Source: Phaffia rhodozyma (lineage: Eukaryota > Basidiomycota > Tremellomycetes > Cystofilobasidiales > Mrakiaceae). Taken from it: a DNA stretch of 64,000 nt. How positions within the stretch are numbered: position 1 is the stretch's first letter; every line of letters begins with the position of its first letter. The notes under the pieces are model-generated. The model saw only the letters and a program-made list of their open reading frames with translations, was not told the DNA's origin and did no database searches. The position numbers were made by a program, and so were the translations under genes. Positions 20,501-31,200 of this stretch are shown piece after piece. The stretch spans positions 1-64,000 of the forward strand of contig JACGZH010000002.1 in assembly GCA_014706385.1 (NCBI GenBank), read 5' to 3'.

Positions 20501-20972
20501 TTTACTTCATGATGATGGTTGTCGATGATCAACTTGCAGTTTGCATCTCTTTCTCTTTCTTCTTTCTTTCTTTCTTTTCTTTCTATCTTATCTTCTTTTC
20601 TTTCTTTCTTTCTTTCCATCTTATCTCGTTTTCTTTTCGTCTTATCTTGTTTCCTTCCATCTTACTCTATTTCTCTCTTTCTACTTCTACTTCTGTTTCT
20701 ACTTCTGTTTCGATCTCTTTACTTCCTTCTTCTTCATTTTATCCTACTTTATTCTTTACCTCTTTCTCTATTTCTATCTTTACTTCTACTTCTATTTCTA
20801 TCCTTACTTCTACTTCTATTTCTTTCTTTACTTCTACTTCCATTTCTACTTCTTCCCCTCTTCTTCCTACCTCCCCTTAGCGTACACCTCCTACAGCTGT
20901 CGGTCCTCTTTCTTTCTTCTTTCTGCTCGCTACAACCAGACCTTGCTAAAAGAACTATCTATGAATCTAAGA
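17572..20972 (+). mobile_element. Unit 6: 5'-truncated retrotransposon
   Basis: Shared truncation point. Long-type 3' UTR with the GTTGTCGATG variant found otherwise only in unit 1. Terminus CTAAGA at 20972. Confidence 0.93.
17614..20430 (+). CDS. N-terminally truncated retrotransposon polyprotein, RT + endonuclease (unit 6)
   Basis: Intact 938-aa frame with FVGLDG and CTGGTC variants. The frame is otherwise the same as in units 4 and 10. All RT and endonuclease motifs are complete. Confidence 0.85.
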   Translation: MPYSLPQPRLRQHHAQSGLLLVPPTPSPLPPTPSPLPAEPAPTLSWPPSLPPSLPPSPPPADTASDTAALDQIDQAIDLASSHTSLLDRFLSLVKLPTASKPLHGRQLKAFQDAAERMAFAYVSKPSEHTLFDFLCLPKVGLVPGFAPGVNSAARLRAYPAVSWPEHSSRSAGDRRPGDLKHAVGRQVSSGYLSRAASLLSDRSPVLALSEDVMARLHAKHPSGDPSPFSSRAGPHPGDSPEEQAVLPAFAKFSRETSPGISGWTQPLLSLALARQPVREMVRVLTGQISQGTAPGIQLLCASRLTPLEKTGGGVRPIAVGELLYRLVSKILLKARLRQTMLLDCQLGVGSKGGVEPIVRLVDEATRGDLRGTYNHLVSLDFSNAFNTVSRRDLADGLKDWAPELYRAGRWAYGEHTTLVCTGSDGQVVTMASQQGVRQGDPFGPLFFSLAIRRFMSQLRQFVGLDGLVVSYLDDVFILTNDSGALEKVIAFVEASSTSLSLNKSKSKIHDLFSIESHGLELLGTAIGSTQFRAAFLQRKIHHELAIIRKLPSLHYQHGLLLLRRCVQMNLRHLQRTLDTSDLDHPWTALDDALTEAVLLIRNSPRRLDTDRAIIQLPTRFGGLGVLSFADVAPLAYQAANEAADTIIAPILGGFDMSDVQPMSQRARTNSMVEHKLSILLSQLSQHQQDSLAENATFLGRRWLNIIPFTSSLSLRDVHIAAGLHFLTFCPGRSDLCNSCHHQNHYGHDEVCHGRNPDTLARHGNIKRLVHKSLAANSMFNVENEPLVPGTSMRTDLRITSPDGVVEIDVAVVSIASDAAREIARRTHLYPQAAKQNRSAFATRFARRNDPPGVQLDPAHQAVVAILDGKAKEKVQTYANRIYLPFEPFILTTGGAIDCRANELIDRWTKHLGPSAAGRLLSHLAVVLLSARAAHWQF

Positions 20973-21286
20973 CCCTAACCCTAACCCTAATCCTACTTTA
21001 TTCTTTACCTCTTTCTCTATTTCTTCCTTTACTTCTACTTCCATTTCTACTTCTTCCCCTCTTCCTCCTACCTCCCCTTACCTCCCCTTAGCGTACACCT
21101 CCTACACCTCCTACACCTCCTACACCTGTCGGTCCTCTTTCTTTCTTCTTCCTGCTCGCTACAACCAGACCTTGCTAAAAGAACTATCTATGAATCTAAA
21201 ACCCTAACCCTAACCCTTTCTTCTTTCTGCTCGCTACAACCAGACCTTGCTAAAAGAACTATCTATGAATCTAAGACCCTAACCCT
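20973..21286 (+). repeat. Junction 6/7: telomeric tracts with 211-nt and 59-nt fragments
   Basis: Same order as junction 1/2: CCCTAA x3 (20973-20990), 211-nt fragment (20991-21201), tract (21202-21217), 59-nt fragment (21218-21276), tract (21277-21286). The two 314-bp junctions match in structure, which supports duplication of the whole block. Confidence 0.9.
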
Positions 21287-24200
21287 GACTCTGTCTCTGG
21301 CTTTGAGTCTGATGCCCTGGCTGACCCTATGCCTTACTCTCTTCCTCAGCCTCGACTCAGACAACACCATGCTCAGTCTGGTCTACTACTCGTCCCACCC
21401 ACTCCTAGTCCTCTCCCACCCACTCCTAGTCCTCTCCCAGCCGAGCCTGCTCCCACCCTGTCTTGGCCTCCCTCCCTTCCTCCCTCCCTTCCGCCTTCTC
21501 CTCCTCCTGCAGACACCGCGTCCGACACCGCTGCCCTCGACCAGATCGACCAGGCCATCGACCTCGCATCCTCCCACACATCCCTCCTTGACCGCTTCCT
21601 CTCCCTCGTCAAACTGCCCACCGCGAGCAAGCCTCTCCACGGTCGCCAGCTCAAGGCCTTCCAAGATGCAGCAGAGCGGATGGCGTTCGCCTATGTCTCA
21701 AAGCCCAGTGAGCACACTCTGTTTGACTTTCTCTGTCTCCCAAAAGTCGGCCTTGTCCCTGGCTTTGCTCCTGGCGTCAACTCGGCTGCCAGGCTGCGAG
21801 CATACCCTGCTGTGTCTTGGCCGGAGCACTCCTCTCGCTCTGCTGGCGATCGTCGGCCTGGTGATCTCAAGCATGCCGTCGGCAGACAGGTCTCTTCTGG
21901 CTATCTCTCTCGTGCTGCCAGTCTGCTTTCCGACCGGTCTCCTGTCCTTGCTCTGAGTGAGGATGTGATGGCGAGGTTGCATGCAAAACATCCATCCGGT
22001 GACCCCTCTCCGTTTTCGTCTCGTGCTGGCCCTCATCCTGGCGACAGCCCGGAAGAGCAAGCCGTTCTCCCTGCGTTTGCCAAGTTCTCCAGAGAGACCT
22101 CTCCCGGTATCTCTGGCTGGACTCAGCCTCTGCTTTCCCTTGCCCTCGCCCGGCAGCCTGTCCGTGAGATGGTCCGTGTGCTTACCGGTCAGATCTCTCA
22201 GGGTACAGCACCCGGCATCCAGCTTCTCTGTGCTTCCAGACTGACTCCTCTCGAAAAGACAGGCGGCGGGGTCAGACCGATCGCGGTGGGCGAGCTGCTC
22301 TATCGGCTGGTAAGCAAGATCCTTCTCAAGGCCAGACTCAGACAGACCATGCTCCTAGACTGTCAGCTTGGCGTCGGCTCCAAGGGCGGAGTCGAGCCGA
22401 TCGTCAGACTGGTTGACGAGGCAACGAGAGGTGATCTCCGTGGCACTTACAACCACCTCGTCAGTCTGGACTTTTCTAACGCGTTCAACACTGTCAGCAG
22501 ACGAGACCTCGCCGACGGACTCAAGGACTGGGCTCCCGAGCTCTATCGGGCCGGTCGGTGGGCATACGGTGAGCATACCACTCTGGTCTGTACCGGATCA
22601 GACGGCCAGGTCGTCACGATGGCTTCCCAGCAGGGGGTCAGACAGGGCGATCCGTTCGGGCCTCTCTTCTTTTCTCTTGCCATCAGACGGTTCATGTCTC
22701 AGCTTCGTCAGTTCGTAGGCCTCGACGGTCTCGTCGTCAGCTATCTAGACGATGTGTTCATCCTGACAAATGACTCTGGAGCACTCGAGAAAGTCATCGC
22801 GTTCGTAGAAGCAAGTAGCACATCTTTATCACTAAACAAATCAAAGTCAAAGATACATGACCTGTTTTCTATCGAGTCCCATGGCCTCGAGCTTCTCGGC
22901 ACCGCCATCGGCAGCACACAGTTCCGAGCGGCCTTCCTCCAACGCAAGATCCACCACGAGCTTGCCATCATCCGGAAACTGCCCAGCCTCCACTACCAGC
23001 ACGGTCTCTTGCTTCTCCGTCGATGCGTCCAGATGAACCTGCGGCACCTCCAACGAACACTAGACACGTCAGATCTCGATCACCCATGGACTGCACTAGA
23101 CGACGCACTCACCGAGGCGGTTCTCCTCATCCGGAACTCTCCCCGTCGACTCGACACCGACAGAGCCATCATCCAGCTCCCCACCCGGTTCGGCGGCCTC
23201 GGTGTGCTCTCGTTCGCCGACGTCGCCCCACTCGCCTATCAGGCCGCAAACGAGGCAGCAGACACCATCATCGCACCCATCCTCGGCGGCTTTGACATGT
23301 CGGACGTCCAGCCAATGTCCCAAAGGGCTAGAACAAACAGCATGGTCGAACACAAGCTGAGCATTCTCCTTTCTCAGCTCTCACAGCATCAACAGGACTC
23401 ACTGGCTGAAAACGCGACGTTCCTCGGCCGCAGATGGCTCAACATCATCCCCTTCACCTCCTCGCTCTCCCTCAGAGACGTCCACATCGCCGCCGGTCTC
23501 CACTTCCTCACCTTCTGCCCCGGCCGGTCCGACCTCTGCAACAGCTGCCACCACCAGAACCACTACGGACACGACGAGGTCTGCCACGGCCGCAACCCAG
23601 ACACCCTCGCTAGACACGGCAACATCAAGCGGTTAGTACACAAGTCGCTCGCTGCGAACAGCATGTTCAACGTAGAGAACGAACCACTTGTCCCTGGCAC
23701 CTCCATGCGGACCGATCTCCGGATCACTTCGCCCGACGGTGTCGTCGAGATCGACGTCGCTGTAGTCTCGATCGCATCCGACGCCGCACGAGAGATCGCC
23801 AGACGGACCCATCTGTACCCACAGGCCGCCAAACAAAACAGATCAGCCTTTGCCACTCGGTTCGCCAGACGGAACGACCCGCCCGGTGTCCAGCTCGACC
23901 CAGCCCACCAAGCGGTCGTCGCGATCCTGGACGGGAAAGCAAAAGAAAAGGTACAGACCTATGCGAACCGGATCTATCTTCCCTTCGAGCCCTTCATCCT
24001 CACCACCGGCGGGGCGATCGACTGCCGGGCGAACGAGCTGATCGACCGGTGGACCAAGCACCTCGGTCCGTCTGCCGCTGGCCGTCTTCTCAGTCATCTT
24101 GCTGTCGTCCTGTTGTCTGCCAGGGCTGCCCACTGGCAGTTCTGAACAAAGTCGAGGTGGACGGAAGTGGATGGAAGCGAGAAGGAGTCGTTCTGTTGCG

Positions 24201-24667
24201 TGTTTCGTTGTGAGATTTACTTCATGATGATGGTGGTCGATGATCAACTTGCAGTTTGCATCTCTTTCTCTTTCTTCTTTCTTTCTTTCTTTTCTTTCTA
24301 TCTTATCTTCTTTTCTTTCTTTCTTTCTTTCCATCTTATCTCGTTTTCTTTTCGTCTTATCTTGTTTCCTTCCATCTTACTCTATTTCTCTCTTTCTACT
24401 TCTACTTCTGTTTCTACTTCTGTTTCGATCTCTTTACTTCCTTCTTCTTCATTTTATCCTACTTTATTCTTTACCTCTTTCTCTATTTCTTCCTTTACTT
24501 CTACTTCCATTTCTACTTCTTCCCCTCTTCCTCCTACCTCCCCTTACCTCCCCTTAGCGTACACCTCCTACACCTCCTACACCTCCTACACCTGTCGGTC
24601 CTCTTTCTTTCTTCTTCCTGCTCGCTACAACCAGACCTTGCTAAAAGAACTATCTATGAATCTAAAA
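21287..24667 (+). mobile_element. Unit 7: 5'-truncated retrotransposon
   Basis: Counterpart of unit 2: short 3' UTR with the same expanded CACCTCCTA repeats and the CTCGTC variant before YLDD. It carries GGTGGTCGATG where unit 2 has GTTGTTGATG, so one of them has been changed by conversion. Terminus CTAAAA. Confidence 0.92.
21329..24145 (+). CDS. N-terminally truncated retrotransposon polyprotein, RT + endonuclease (unit 7)
   Basis: Intact 938-aa frame, FVGLDG with the CTCGTC codon variant. Because it is otherwise equivalent to the broken unit 2, it shows what unit 2 should read if the unit 2 indels are sequencing errors. Confidence 0.85.
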   Translation: MPYSLPQPRLRQHHAQSGLLLVPPTPSPLPPTPSPLPAEPAPTLSWPPSLPPSLPPSPPPADTASDTAALDQIDQAIDLASSHTSLLDRFLSLVKLPTASKPLHGRQLKAFQDAAERMAFAYVSKPSEHTLFDFLCLPKVGLVPGFAPGVNSAARLRAYPAVSWPEHSSRSAGDRRPGDLKHAVGRQVSSGYLSRAASLLSDRSPVLALSEDVMARLHAKHPSGDPSPFSSRAGPHPGDSPEEQAVLPAFAKFSRETSPGISGWTQPLLSLALARQPVREMVRVLTGQISQGTAPGIQLLCASRLTPLEKTGGGVRPIAVGELLYRLVSKILLKARLRQTMLLDCQLGVGSKGGVEPIVRLVDEATRGDLRGTYNHLVSLDFSNAFNTVSRRDLADGLKDWAPELYRAGRWAYGEHTTLVCTGSDGQVVTMASQQGVRQGDPFGPLFFSLAIRRFMSQLRQFVGLDGLVVSYLDDVFILTNDSGALEKVIAFVEASSTSLSLNKSKSKIHDLFSIESHGLELLGTAIGSTQFRAAFLQRKIHHELAIIRKLPSLHYQHGLLLLRRCVQMNLRHLQRTLDTSDLDHPWTALDDALTEAVLLIRNSPRRLDTDRAIIQLPTRFGGLGVLSFADVAPLAYQAANEAADTIIAPILGGFDMSDVQPMSQRARTNSMVEHKLSILLSQLSQHQQDSLAENATFLGRRWLNIIPFTSSLSLRDVHIAAGLHFLTFCPGRSDLCNSCHHQNHYGHDEVCHGRNPDTLARHGNIKRLVHKSLAANSMFNVENEPLVPGTSMRTDLRITSPDGVVEIDVAVVSIASDAAREIARRTHLYPQAAKQNRSAFATRFARRNDPPGVQLDPAHQAVVAILDGKAKEKVQTYANRIYLPFEPFILTTGGAIDCRANELIDRWTKHLGPSAAGRLLSHLAVVLLSARAAHWQF

Positions 24668-24752
24668 CCCTAACCCTAACCCTTTCTTCTTTCTGCTCGC
24701 TACAACCAGACCTTGCTAAAAGAACTATCTATGAATCTAAGACCCTAACCCT
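24668..24752 (+). repeat. Junction 7/8: telomeric tracts around the 59-nt fragment
   Basis: Tract 24668-24683, fragment 24684-24742, tract 24743-24752. Confidence 0.9.
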
Positions 24753-27700
24753 GACTCTGTCTCTGGCTTTGAGTCTGATGCCCTGGCTGACCCTATGCCT
24801 TACTCTCTTCCTCAGCCTCGACTCAGACAACACCATGCTCAGTCTGGTCTACTACTCGTCCCACCCACTCCTAGTCCTCTCCCACCCACTCCTAGTCCTC
24901 TCCCAGCCGAGCCTGCTCCCACCCTGTCTTGGCCTCCCTCCCTTCCTCCCTCCCTTCCGCCTTCTCCTCCTCCTGCAGACACCGCGTCCGACACCGCTGC
25001 CCTCGACCAGATCGACCAGGCCATCGACCTCGCATCCTCCCACACATCCCTCCTTGACCGCTTCCTCTCCCTCGTCAAACTGCCCACCGCGAGCAAGCCT
25101 CTCCACGGTCGCCAGCTCAAGGCCTTCCAAGATGCAGCAGAGCGGATGGCGTTCGCCTATGTCTCAAAGCCCAGTGAGCACACTCTGTTTGACTTTCTCT
25201 GTCTCCCAAAAGTCGGCCTTGTCCCTGGCTTTGCTCCTGGCGTCAACTCGGCTGCCAGGCTGCGAGCATACCCTGCTGTGTCTTGGCCGGAGCACTCCTC
25301 TCGCTCTGCTGGCGATCGTCGGCCTGGTGATCTCAAGCATGCCGTCGGCAGACAGGTCTCTTCTGGCTATCTCTCTCGTGCTGCCAGTCTGCTTTCCGAC
25401 CGGTCTCCTGTCCTTGCTCTGAGTGAGGATGTGATGGCGAGGTTGCATGCAAAACATCCATCCGGTGACCCCTCTCCGTTTTCGTCTCGTGCTGGCCCTC
25501 ATCCTGGCGACAGCCCGGAAGAGCAAGCCGTTCTCCCTGCGTTTGCCAAGTTCTCCAGAGAGACCTCTCCCGGTATCTCTGGCTGGACTCAGCCTCTGCT
25601 TTCCCTTGCCCTCGCCCGGCAGCCTGTCCGTGAGATGGTCCGTGTGCTTACCGGTCAGATCTCTCAGGGTACAGCACCCGGCATCCAGCTTCTCTGTGCT
25701 TCCAGACTGACTCCTCTCGAAAAGACAGGCGGCGGGGTCAGACCGATCGCGGTGGGCGAGCTGCTCTATCGGCTGGTAAGCAAGATCCTTCTCAAGGCCA
25801 GACTCAGACAGACCATGCTCCTAGACTGTCAGCTTGGCGTCGGCTCCAAGGGCGGAGTCGAGCCGATCGTCAGACTGGTTGACGAGGCAACGAGAGGTGA
25901 TCTCCGTGGCACTTACAACCACCTCGTCAGTCTGGACTTTTCTAACGCGTTCAACACTGTCAGCAGACGAGACCTCGCCGACGGACTCAAGGACTGGGCT
26001 CCCGAGCTCTATCGGGCCGGTCGGTGGGCATACGGTGAGCATACCACTCTGGTCTGTACCGGATCAGACGGCCAGGTCGTCACGATGGCTTCCCAGCAGG
26101 GGGTCAGACAGGGCGATCCGTTCGGGCCTCTCTTCTTTTCTCTTGCCATCAGACGGTTCATGTCTCAGCTTCGTCAGTTCATAGGCCTCGACGGTCTCGT
26201 CGTCAGCTATCTAGACGATGTGTTCATCCTGACAAATGACTCTGGAGCACTCGAGAAAGTCATCGCGTTCGTAGAAGCAAGTAGCACATCTTTATCACTA
26301 AACAAATCAAAGTCAAAGATACATGACCTGTTTTCTATCGAGTCCCATGGCCTCGAGCTTCTCGGCACCGCCATCGGCAGCACACAGTTCCGAGCGGCCT
26401 TCCTCCAACGCAAGATCCACCACGAGCTTGCCATCATCCGGAAACTGCCCAGCCTCCACTACCAGCACGGTCTCTTGCTTCTCCGTCGATGCGTCCAGAT
26501 GAACCTGCGGCACCTCCAACGAACACTAGACACGTCAGATCTCGATCACCCATGGACTGCACTAGACGACGCACTCACCGAGGCGGTTCTCCTCATCCGG
26601 AACTCTCCCCGTCGACTCGACACCGACAGAGCCATCATCCAGCTCCCCACCCGGTTCGGCGGCCTCGGTGTGCTCTCGTTCGCCGACGTCGCCCCACTCG
26701 CCTATCAGGCCGCAAACGAGGCAGCAGACACCATCATCGCACCCATCCTCGGCGGCTTTGACATGTCGGACGTCCAGCCAATGTCCCAAAGGGCTAGAAC
26801 AAACAGCATGGTCGAACACAAGCTGAGCATTCTCCTTTCTCAGCTCTCACAGCATCAACAGGACTCACTGGCTGAAAACGCGACGTTCCTCGGCCGCAGA
26901 TGGCTCAACATCATCCCCTTCACCTCCTCGCTCTCCCTCAGAGACGTCCACATCGCCGCCGGTCTCCACTTCCTCACCTTCTGCCCCGGCCGGTCCGACC
27001 TCTGCAACAGCTGCCACCACCAGAACCACTACGGACACGACGAGGTCTGCCACGGCCGCAACCCAGACACCCTCGCTAGACACGGCAACATCAAGCGGTT
27101 AGTACACAAGTCGCTCGCTGCGAACAGCATGTTCAACGTAGAGAACGAACCACTTGTCCCTGGCACCTCCATGCGGACCGATCTCCGGATCACTTCGCCC
27201 GACGGTGTCGTCGAGATCGACGTCGCTGTAGTCTCGATCGCATCCGACGCCGCACGAGAGATCGCCAGACGGACCCATCTGTACCCACAGGCCGCCAAAC
27301 AAAACAGATCAGCCTTTGCCACTCGGTTCGCCAGACGGAACGACCCGCCCGGTGTCCAGCTCGACCCAGCCCACCAAGCGGTCGTCGCGATCCTGGACGG
27401 GAAAGCAAAAGAAAAGGTACAGACCTATGCGAACCGGATCTATCTTCCCTTCGAGCCCTTCATCCTCACCACCGGCGGGGCGATCGACTGCCGGGCGAAC
27501 GAGCTGATCGACCGGTGGACCAAGCACCTCGGTCCGTCTGCCGCTGGCCGTCTTCTCAGTCATCTTGCTGTCGTCCTGTTGTCTGCCAGGGCTGCCCACT
27601 GGCAGTTCTGAACAAAGTCGAGGTGGACGGAAGTGGATGGAAGCGAGAAGGAGTCGTTCTGTTGCGTGTTTCGTTGTGAGATTTACTTCATGATGATGGT

Positions 27701-28133
27701 TGTTGATGATCAACTTGCAGTTTGCATCTCTTTCTCTTTCTTCTTTCTTTCTTTCTTTTCTTTCTATCTTATCTTCTTTTCTTTCTTTCTTTCTTTCCAT
27801 CTTATCTCGTTTTCTTTTCGTCTTATCTTGTTTCCTTCCATCTTACTCTATTTCTCTCTTTCTACTTCTACTTCTGTTTCTACTTCTGTTTCGATCTCTT
27901 TACTTCCTTCTTCTTCATTTTATCCTACTTTATTCTTTACCTCTTTCTCTATTTCTTCCTTTACTTCTACTTCCATTTCTACTTCTTCCCCTCTTCCTCC
28001 TACCTCCCCTTACCTCCCCTTAGCGTACACCTCCTACACCTCCTACACCTCCTACACCTGTCGGTCCTCTTTCTTTCTTCTTCCTGCTCGCTACAACCAG
28101 ACCTTGCTAAAAGAACTATCTATGAATCTAAAA
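24753..28133 (+). mobile_element. Unit 8: 5'-truncated retrotransposon
   Basis: Short-type 3' UTR as in unit 7 combined with the FIGLDG coding variant as in unit 9. This extra 3466-bp unit has no counterpart in the left block and looks like a product of unequal exchange. Confidence 0.92.
24795..27611 (+). CDS. N-terminally truncated retrotransposon polyprotein, RT + endonuclease (unit 8)
   Basis: Intact 938-aa frame with the Ile variant (FIGLDG) and CTCGTC. All catalytic motifs are present. Confidence 0.85.
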   Translation: MPYSLPQPRLRQHHAQSGLLLVPPTPSPLPPTPSPLPAEPAPTLSWPPSLPPSLPPSPPPADTASDTAALDQIDQAIDLASSHTSLLDRFLSLVKLPTASKPLHGRQLKAFQDAAERMAFAYVSKPSEHTLFDFLCLPKVGLVPGFAPGVNSAARLRAYPAVSWPEHSSRSAGDRRPGDLKHAVGRQVSSGYLSRAASLLSDRSPVLALSEDVMARLHAKHPSGDPSPFSSRAGPHPGDSPEEQAVLPAFAKFSRETSPGISGWTQPLLSLALARQPVREMVRVLTGQISQGTAPGIQLLCASRLTPLEKTGGGVRPIAVGELLYRLVSKILLKARLRQTMLLDCQLGVGSKGGVEPIVRLVDEATRGDLRGTYNHLVSLDFSNAFNTVSRRDLADGLKDWAPELYRAGRWAYGEHTTLVCTGSDGQVVTMASQQGVRQGDPFGPLFFSLAIRRFMSQLRQFIGLDGLVVSYLDDVFILTNDSGALEKVIAFVEASSTSLSLNKSKSKIHDLFSIESHGLELLGTAIGSTQFRAAFLQRKIHHELAIIRKLPSLHYQHGLLLLRRCVQMNLRHLQRTLDTSDLDHPWTALDDALTEAVLLIRNSPRRLDTDRAIIQLPTRFGGLGVLSFADVAPLAYQAANEAADTIIAPILGGFDMSDVQPMSQRARTNSMVEHKLSILLSQLSQHQQDSLAENATFLGRRWLNIIPFTSSLSLRDVHIAAGLHFLTFCPGRSDLCNSCHHQNHYGHDEVCHGRNPDTLARHGNIKRLVHKSLAANSMFNVENEPLVPGTSMRTDLRITSPDGVVEIDVAVVSIASDAAREIARRTHLYPQAAKQNRSAFATRFARRNDPPGVQLDPAHQAVVAILDGKAKEKVQTYANRIYLPFEPFILTTGGAIDCRANELIDRWTKHLGPSAAGRLLSHLAVVLLSARAAHWQF

Positions 28134-28218
28134 CCCTAACCCTAACCCTTTCTTCTTTCTGCTCGCTACAACCAGACCTTGCTAAAAGAACTATCTATGA
28201 ATCTAAGACCCTAACCCT
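28134..28218 (+). repeat. Junction 8/9: telomeric tracts around the 59-nt fragment
   Basis: Tract 28134-28149, fragment 28150-28208, tract 28209-28218. Confidence 0.9.
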
Positions 28219-31200
28219 GACTCTGTCTCTGGCTTTGAGTCTGATGCCCTGGCTGACCCTATGCCTTACTCTCTTCCTCAGCCTCGACTCAGACAACACC
28301 ATGCTCAGTCTGGTCTACTACTCGTCCCACCCACTCCTAGTCCTCTCCCACCCACTCCTAGTCCTCTCCCAGCCGAGCCTGCTCCCACCCTGTCTTGGCC
28401 TCCCTCCCTTCCTCCCTCCCTTCCGCCTTCTCCTCCTCCTGCAGACACCGCGTCCGACACCGCTGCCCTCGACCAGATCGACCAGGCCATCGACCTCGCA
28501 TCCTCCCACACATCCCTCCTTGACCGCTTCCTCTCCCTCGTCAAACTGCCCACCGCGAGCAAGCCTCTCCACGGTCGCCAGCTCAAGGCCTTCCAAGATG
28601 CAGCAGAGCGGATGGCGTTCGCCTATGTCTCAAAGCCCAGTGAGCACACTCTGTTTGACTTTCTCTGTCTCCCAAAAGTCGGCCTTGTCCCTGGCTTTGC
28701 TCCTGGCGTCAACTCGGCTGCCAGGCTGCGAGCATACCCTGCTGTGTCTTGGCCGGAGCACTCCTCTCGCTCTGCTGGCGATCGTCGGCCTGGTGATCTC
28801 AAGCATGCCGTCGGCAGACAGGTCTCTTCTGGCTATCTCTCTCGTGCTGCCAGTCTGCTTTCCGACCGGTCTCCTGTCCTTGCTCTGAGTGAGGATGTGA
28901 TGGCGAGGTTGCATGCAAAACATCCATCCGGTGACCCCTCTCCGTTTTCGTCTCGTGCTGGCCCTCATCCTGGCGACAGCCCGGAAGAGCAAGCCGTTCT
29001 CCCTGCGTTTGCCAAGTTCTCCAGAGAGACCTCTCCCGGTATCTCTGGCTGGACTCAGCCTCTGCTTTCCCTTGCCCTCGCCCGGCAGCCTGTCCGTGAG
29101 ATGGTCCGTGTGCTTACCGGTCAGATCTCTCAGGGTACAGCACCCGGCATCCAGCTTCTCTGTGCTTCCAGACTGACTCCTCTCGAAAAGACAGGCGGCG
29201 GGGTCAGACCGATCGCGGTGGGCGAGCTGCTCTATCGGCTGGTAAGCAAGATCCTTCTCAAGGCCAGACTCAGACAGACCATGCTCCTAGACTGTCAGCT
29301 TGGCGTCGGCTCCAAGGGCGGAGTCGAGCCGATCGTCAGACTGGTTGACGAGGCAACGAGAGGTGATCTCCGTGGCACTTACAACCACCTCGTCAGTCTG
29401 GACTTTTCTAACGCGTTCAACACTGTCAGCAGACGAGACCTCGCCGACGGACTCAAGGACTGGGCTCCCGAGCTCTATCGGGCCGGTCGGTGGGCATACG
29501 GTGAGCATACCACTCTGGTCTGTACCGGATCAGACGGCCAGGTCGTCACGATGGCTTCCCAGCAGGGGGTCAGACAGGGCGATCCGTTCGGGCCTCTCTT
29601 CTTTTCTCTTGCCATCAGACGGTTCATGTCTCAGCTTCGTCAGTTCATAGGCCTCGACGGTCTCGTCGTCAGCTATCTAGACGATGTGTTCATCCTGACA
29701 AATGACTCTGGAGCACTCGAGAAAGTCATCGCGTTCGTAGAAGCAAGTAGCACATCTTTATCACTAAACAAATCAAAGTCAAAGATACATGACCTGTTTT
29801 CTATCGAGTCCCATGGCCTCGAGCTTCTCGGCACCGCCATCGGCAGCACACAGTTCCGAGCGGCCTTCCTCCAACGCAAGATCCACCACGAGCTTGCCAT
29901 CATCCGGAAACTGCCCAGCCTCCACTACCAGCACGGTCTCTTGCTTCTCCGTCGATGCGTCCAGATGAACCTGCGGCACCTCCAACGAACACTAGACACG
30001 TCAGATCTCGATCACCCATGGACTGCACTAGACGACGCACTCACCGAGGCGGTTCTCCTCATCCGGAACTCTCCCCGTCGACTCGACACCGACAGAGCCA
30101 TCATCCAGCTCCCCACCCGGTTCGGCGGCCTCGGTGTGCTCTCGTTCGCCGACGTCGCCCCACTCGCCTATCAGGCCGCAAACGAGGCAGCAGACACCAT
30201 CATCGCACCCATCCTCGGCGGCTTTGACATGTCGGACGTCCAGCCAATGTCCCAAAGGGCTAGAACAAACAGCATGGTCGAACACAAGCTGAGCATTCTC
30301 CTTTCTCAGCTCTCACAGCATCAACAGGACTCACTGGCTGAAAACGCGACGTTCCTCGGCCGCAGATGGCTCAACATCATCCCCTTCACCTCCTCGCTCT
30401 CCCTCAGAGACGTCCACATCGCCGCCGGTCTCCACTTCCTCACCTTCTGCCCCGGCCGGTCCGACCTCTGCAACAGCTGCCACCACCAGAACCACTACGG
30501 ACACGACGAGGTCTGCCACGGCCGCAACCCAGACACCCTCGCTAGACACGGCAACATCAAGCGGTTAGTACACAAGTCGCTCGCTGCGAACAGCATGTTC
30601 AACGTAGAGAACGAACCACTTGTCCCTGGCACCTCCATGCGGACCGATCTCCGGATCACTTCGCCCGACGGTGTCGTCGAGATCGACGTCGCTGTAGTCT
30701 CGATCGCATCCGACGCCGCACGAGAGATCGCCAGACGGACCCATCTGTACCCACAGGCCGCCAAACAAAACAGATCAGCCTTTGCCACTCGGTTCGCCAG
30801 ACGGAACGACCCGCCCGGTGTCCAGCTCGACCCAGCCCACCAAGCGGTCGTCGCGATCCTGGACGGGAAAGCAAAAGAAAAGGTACAGACCTATGCGAAC
30901 CGGATCTATCTTCCCTTCGAGCCCTTCATCCTCACCACCGGCGGGGCGATCGACTGCCGGGCGAACGAGCTGATCGACCGGTGGACCAAGCACCTCGGTC
31001 CGTCTGCCGCTGGCCGTCTTCTCAGTCATCTTGCTGTCGTCCTGTTGTCTGCCAGGGCTGCCCACTGGCAGTTCTGAACAAAGTCGAGGTGGACGGAAGT
31101 GGATGGAAGCGAGAAGGAGTCGTTCTGTTGCGTGTTTCGTTGTGAGATTTACTTCATGATGATGGTTGTTGATGATCAACTTGCAGTTTGCATCTCTTTC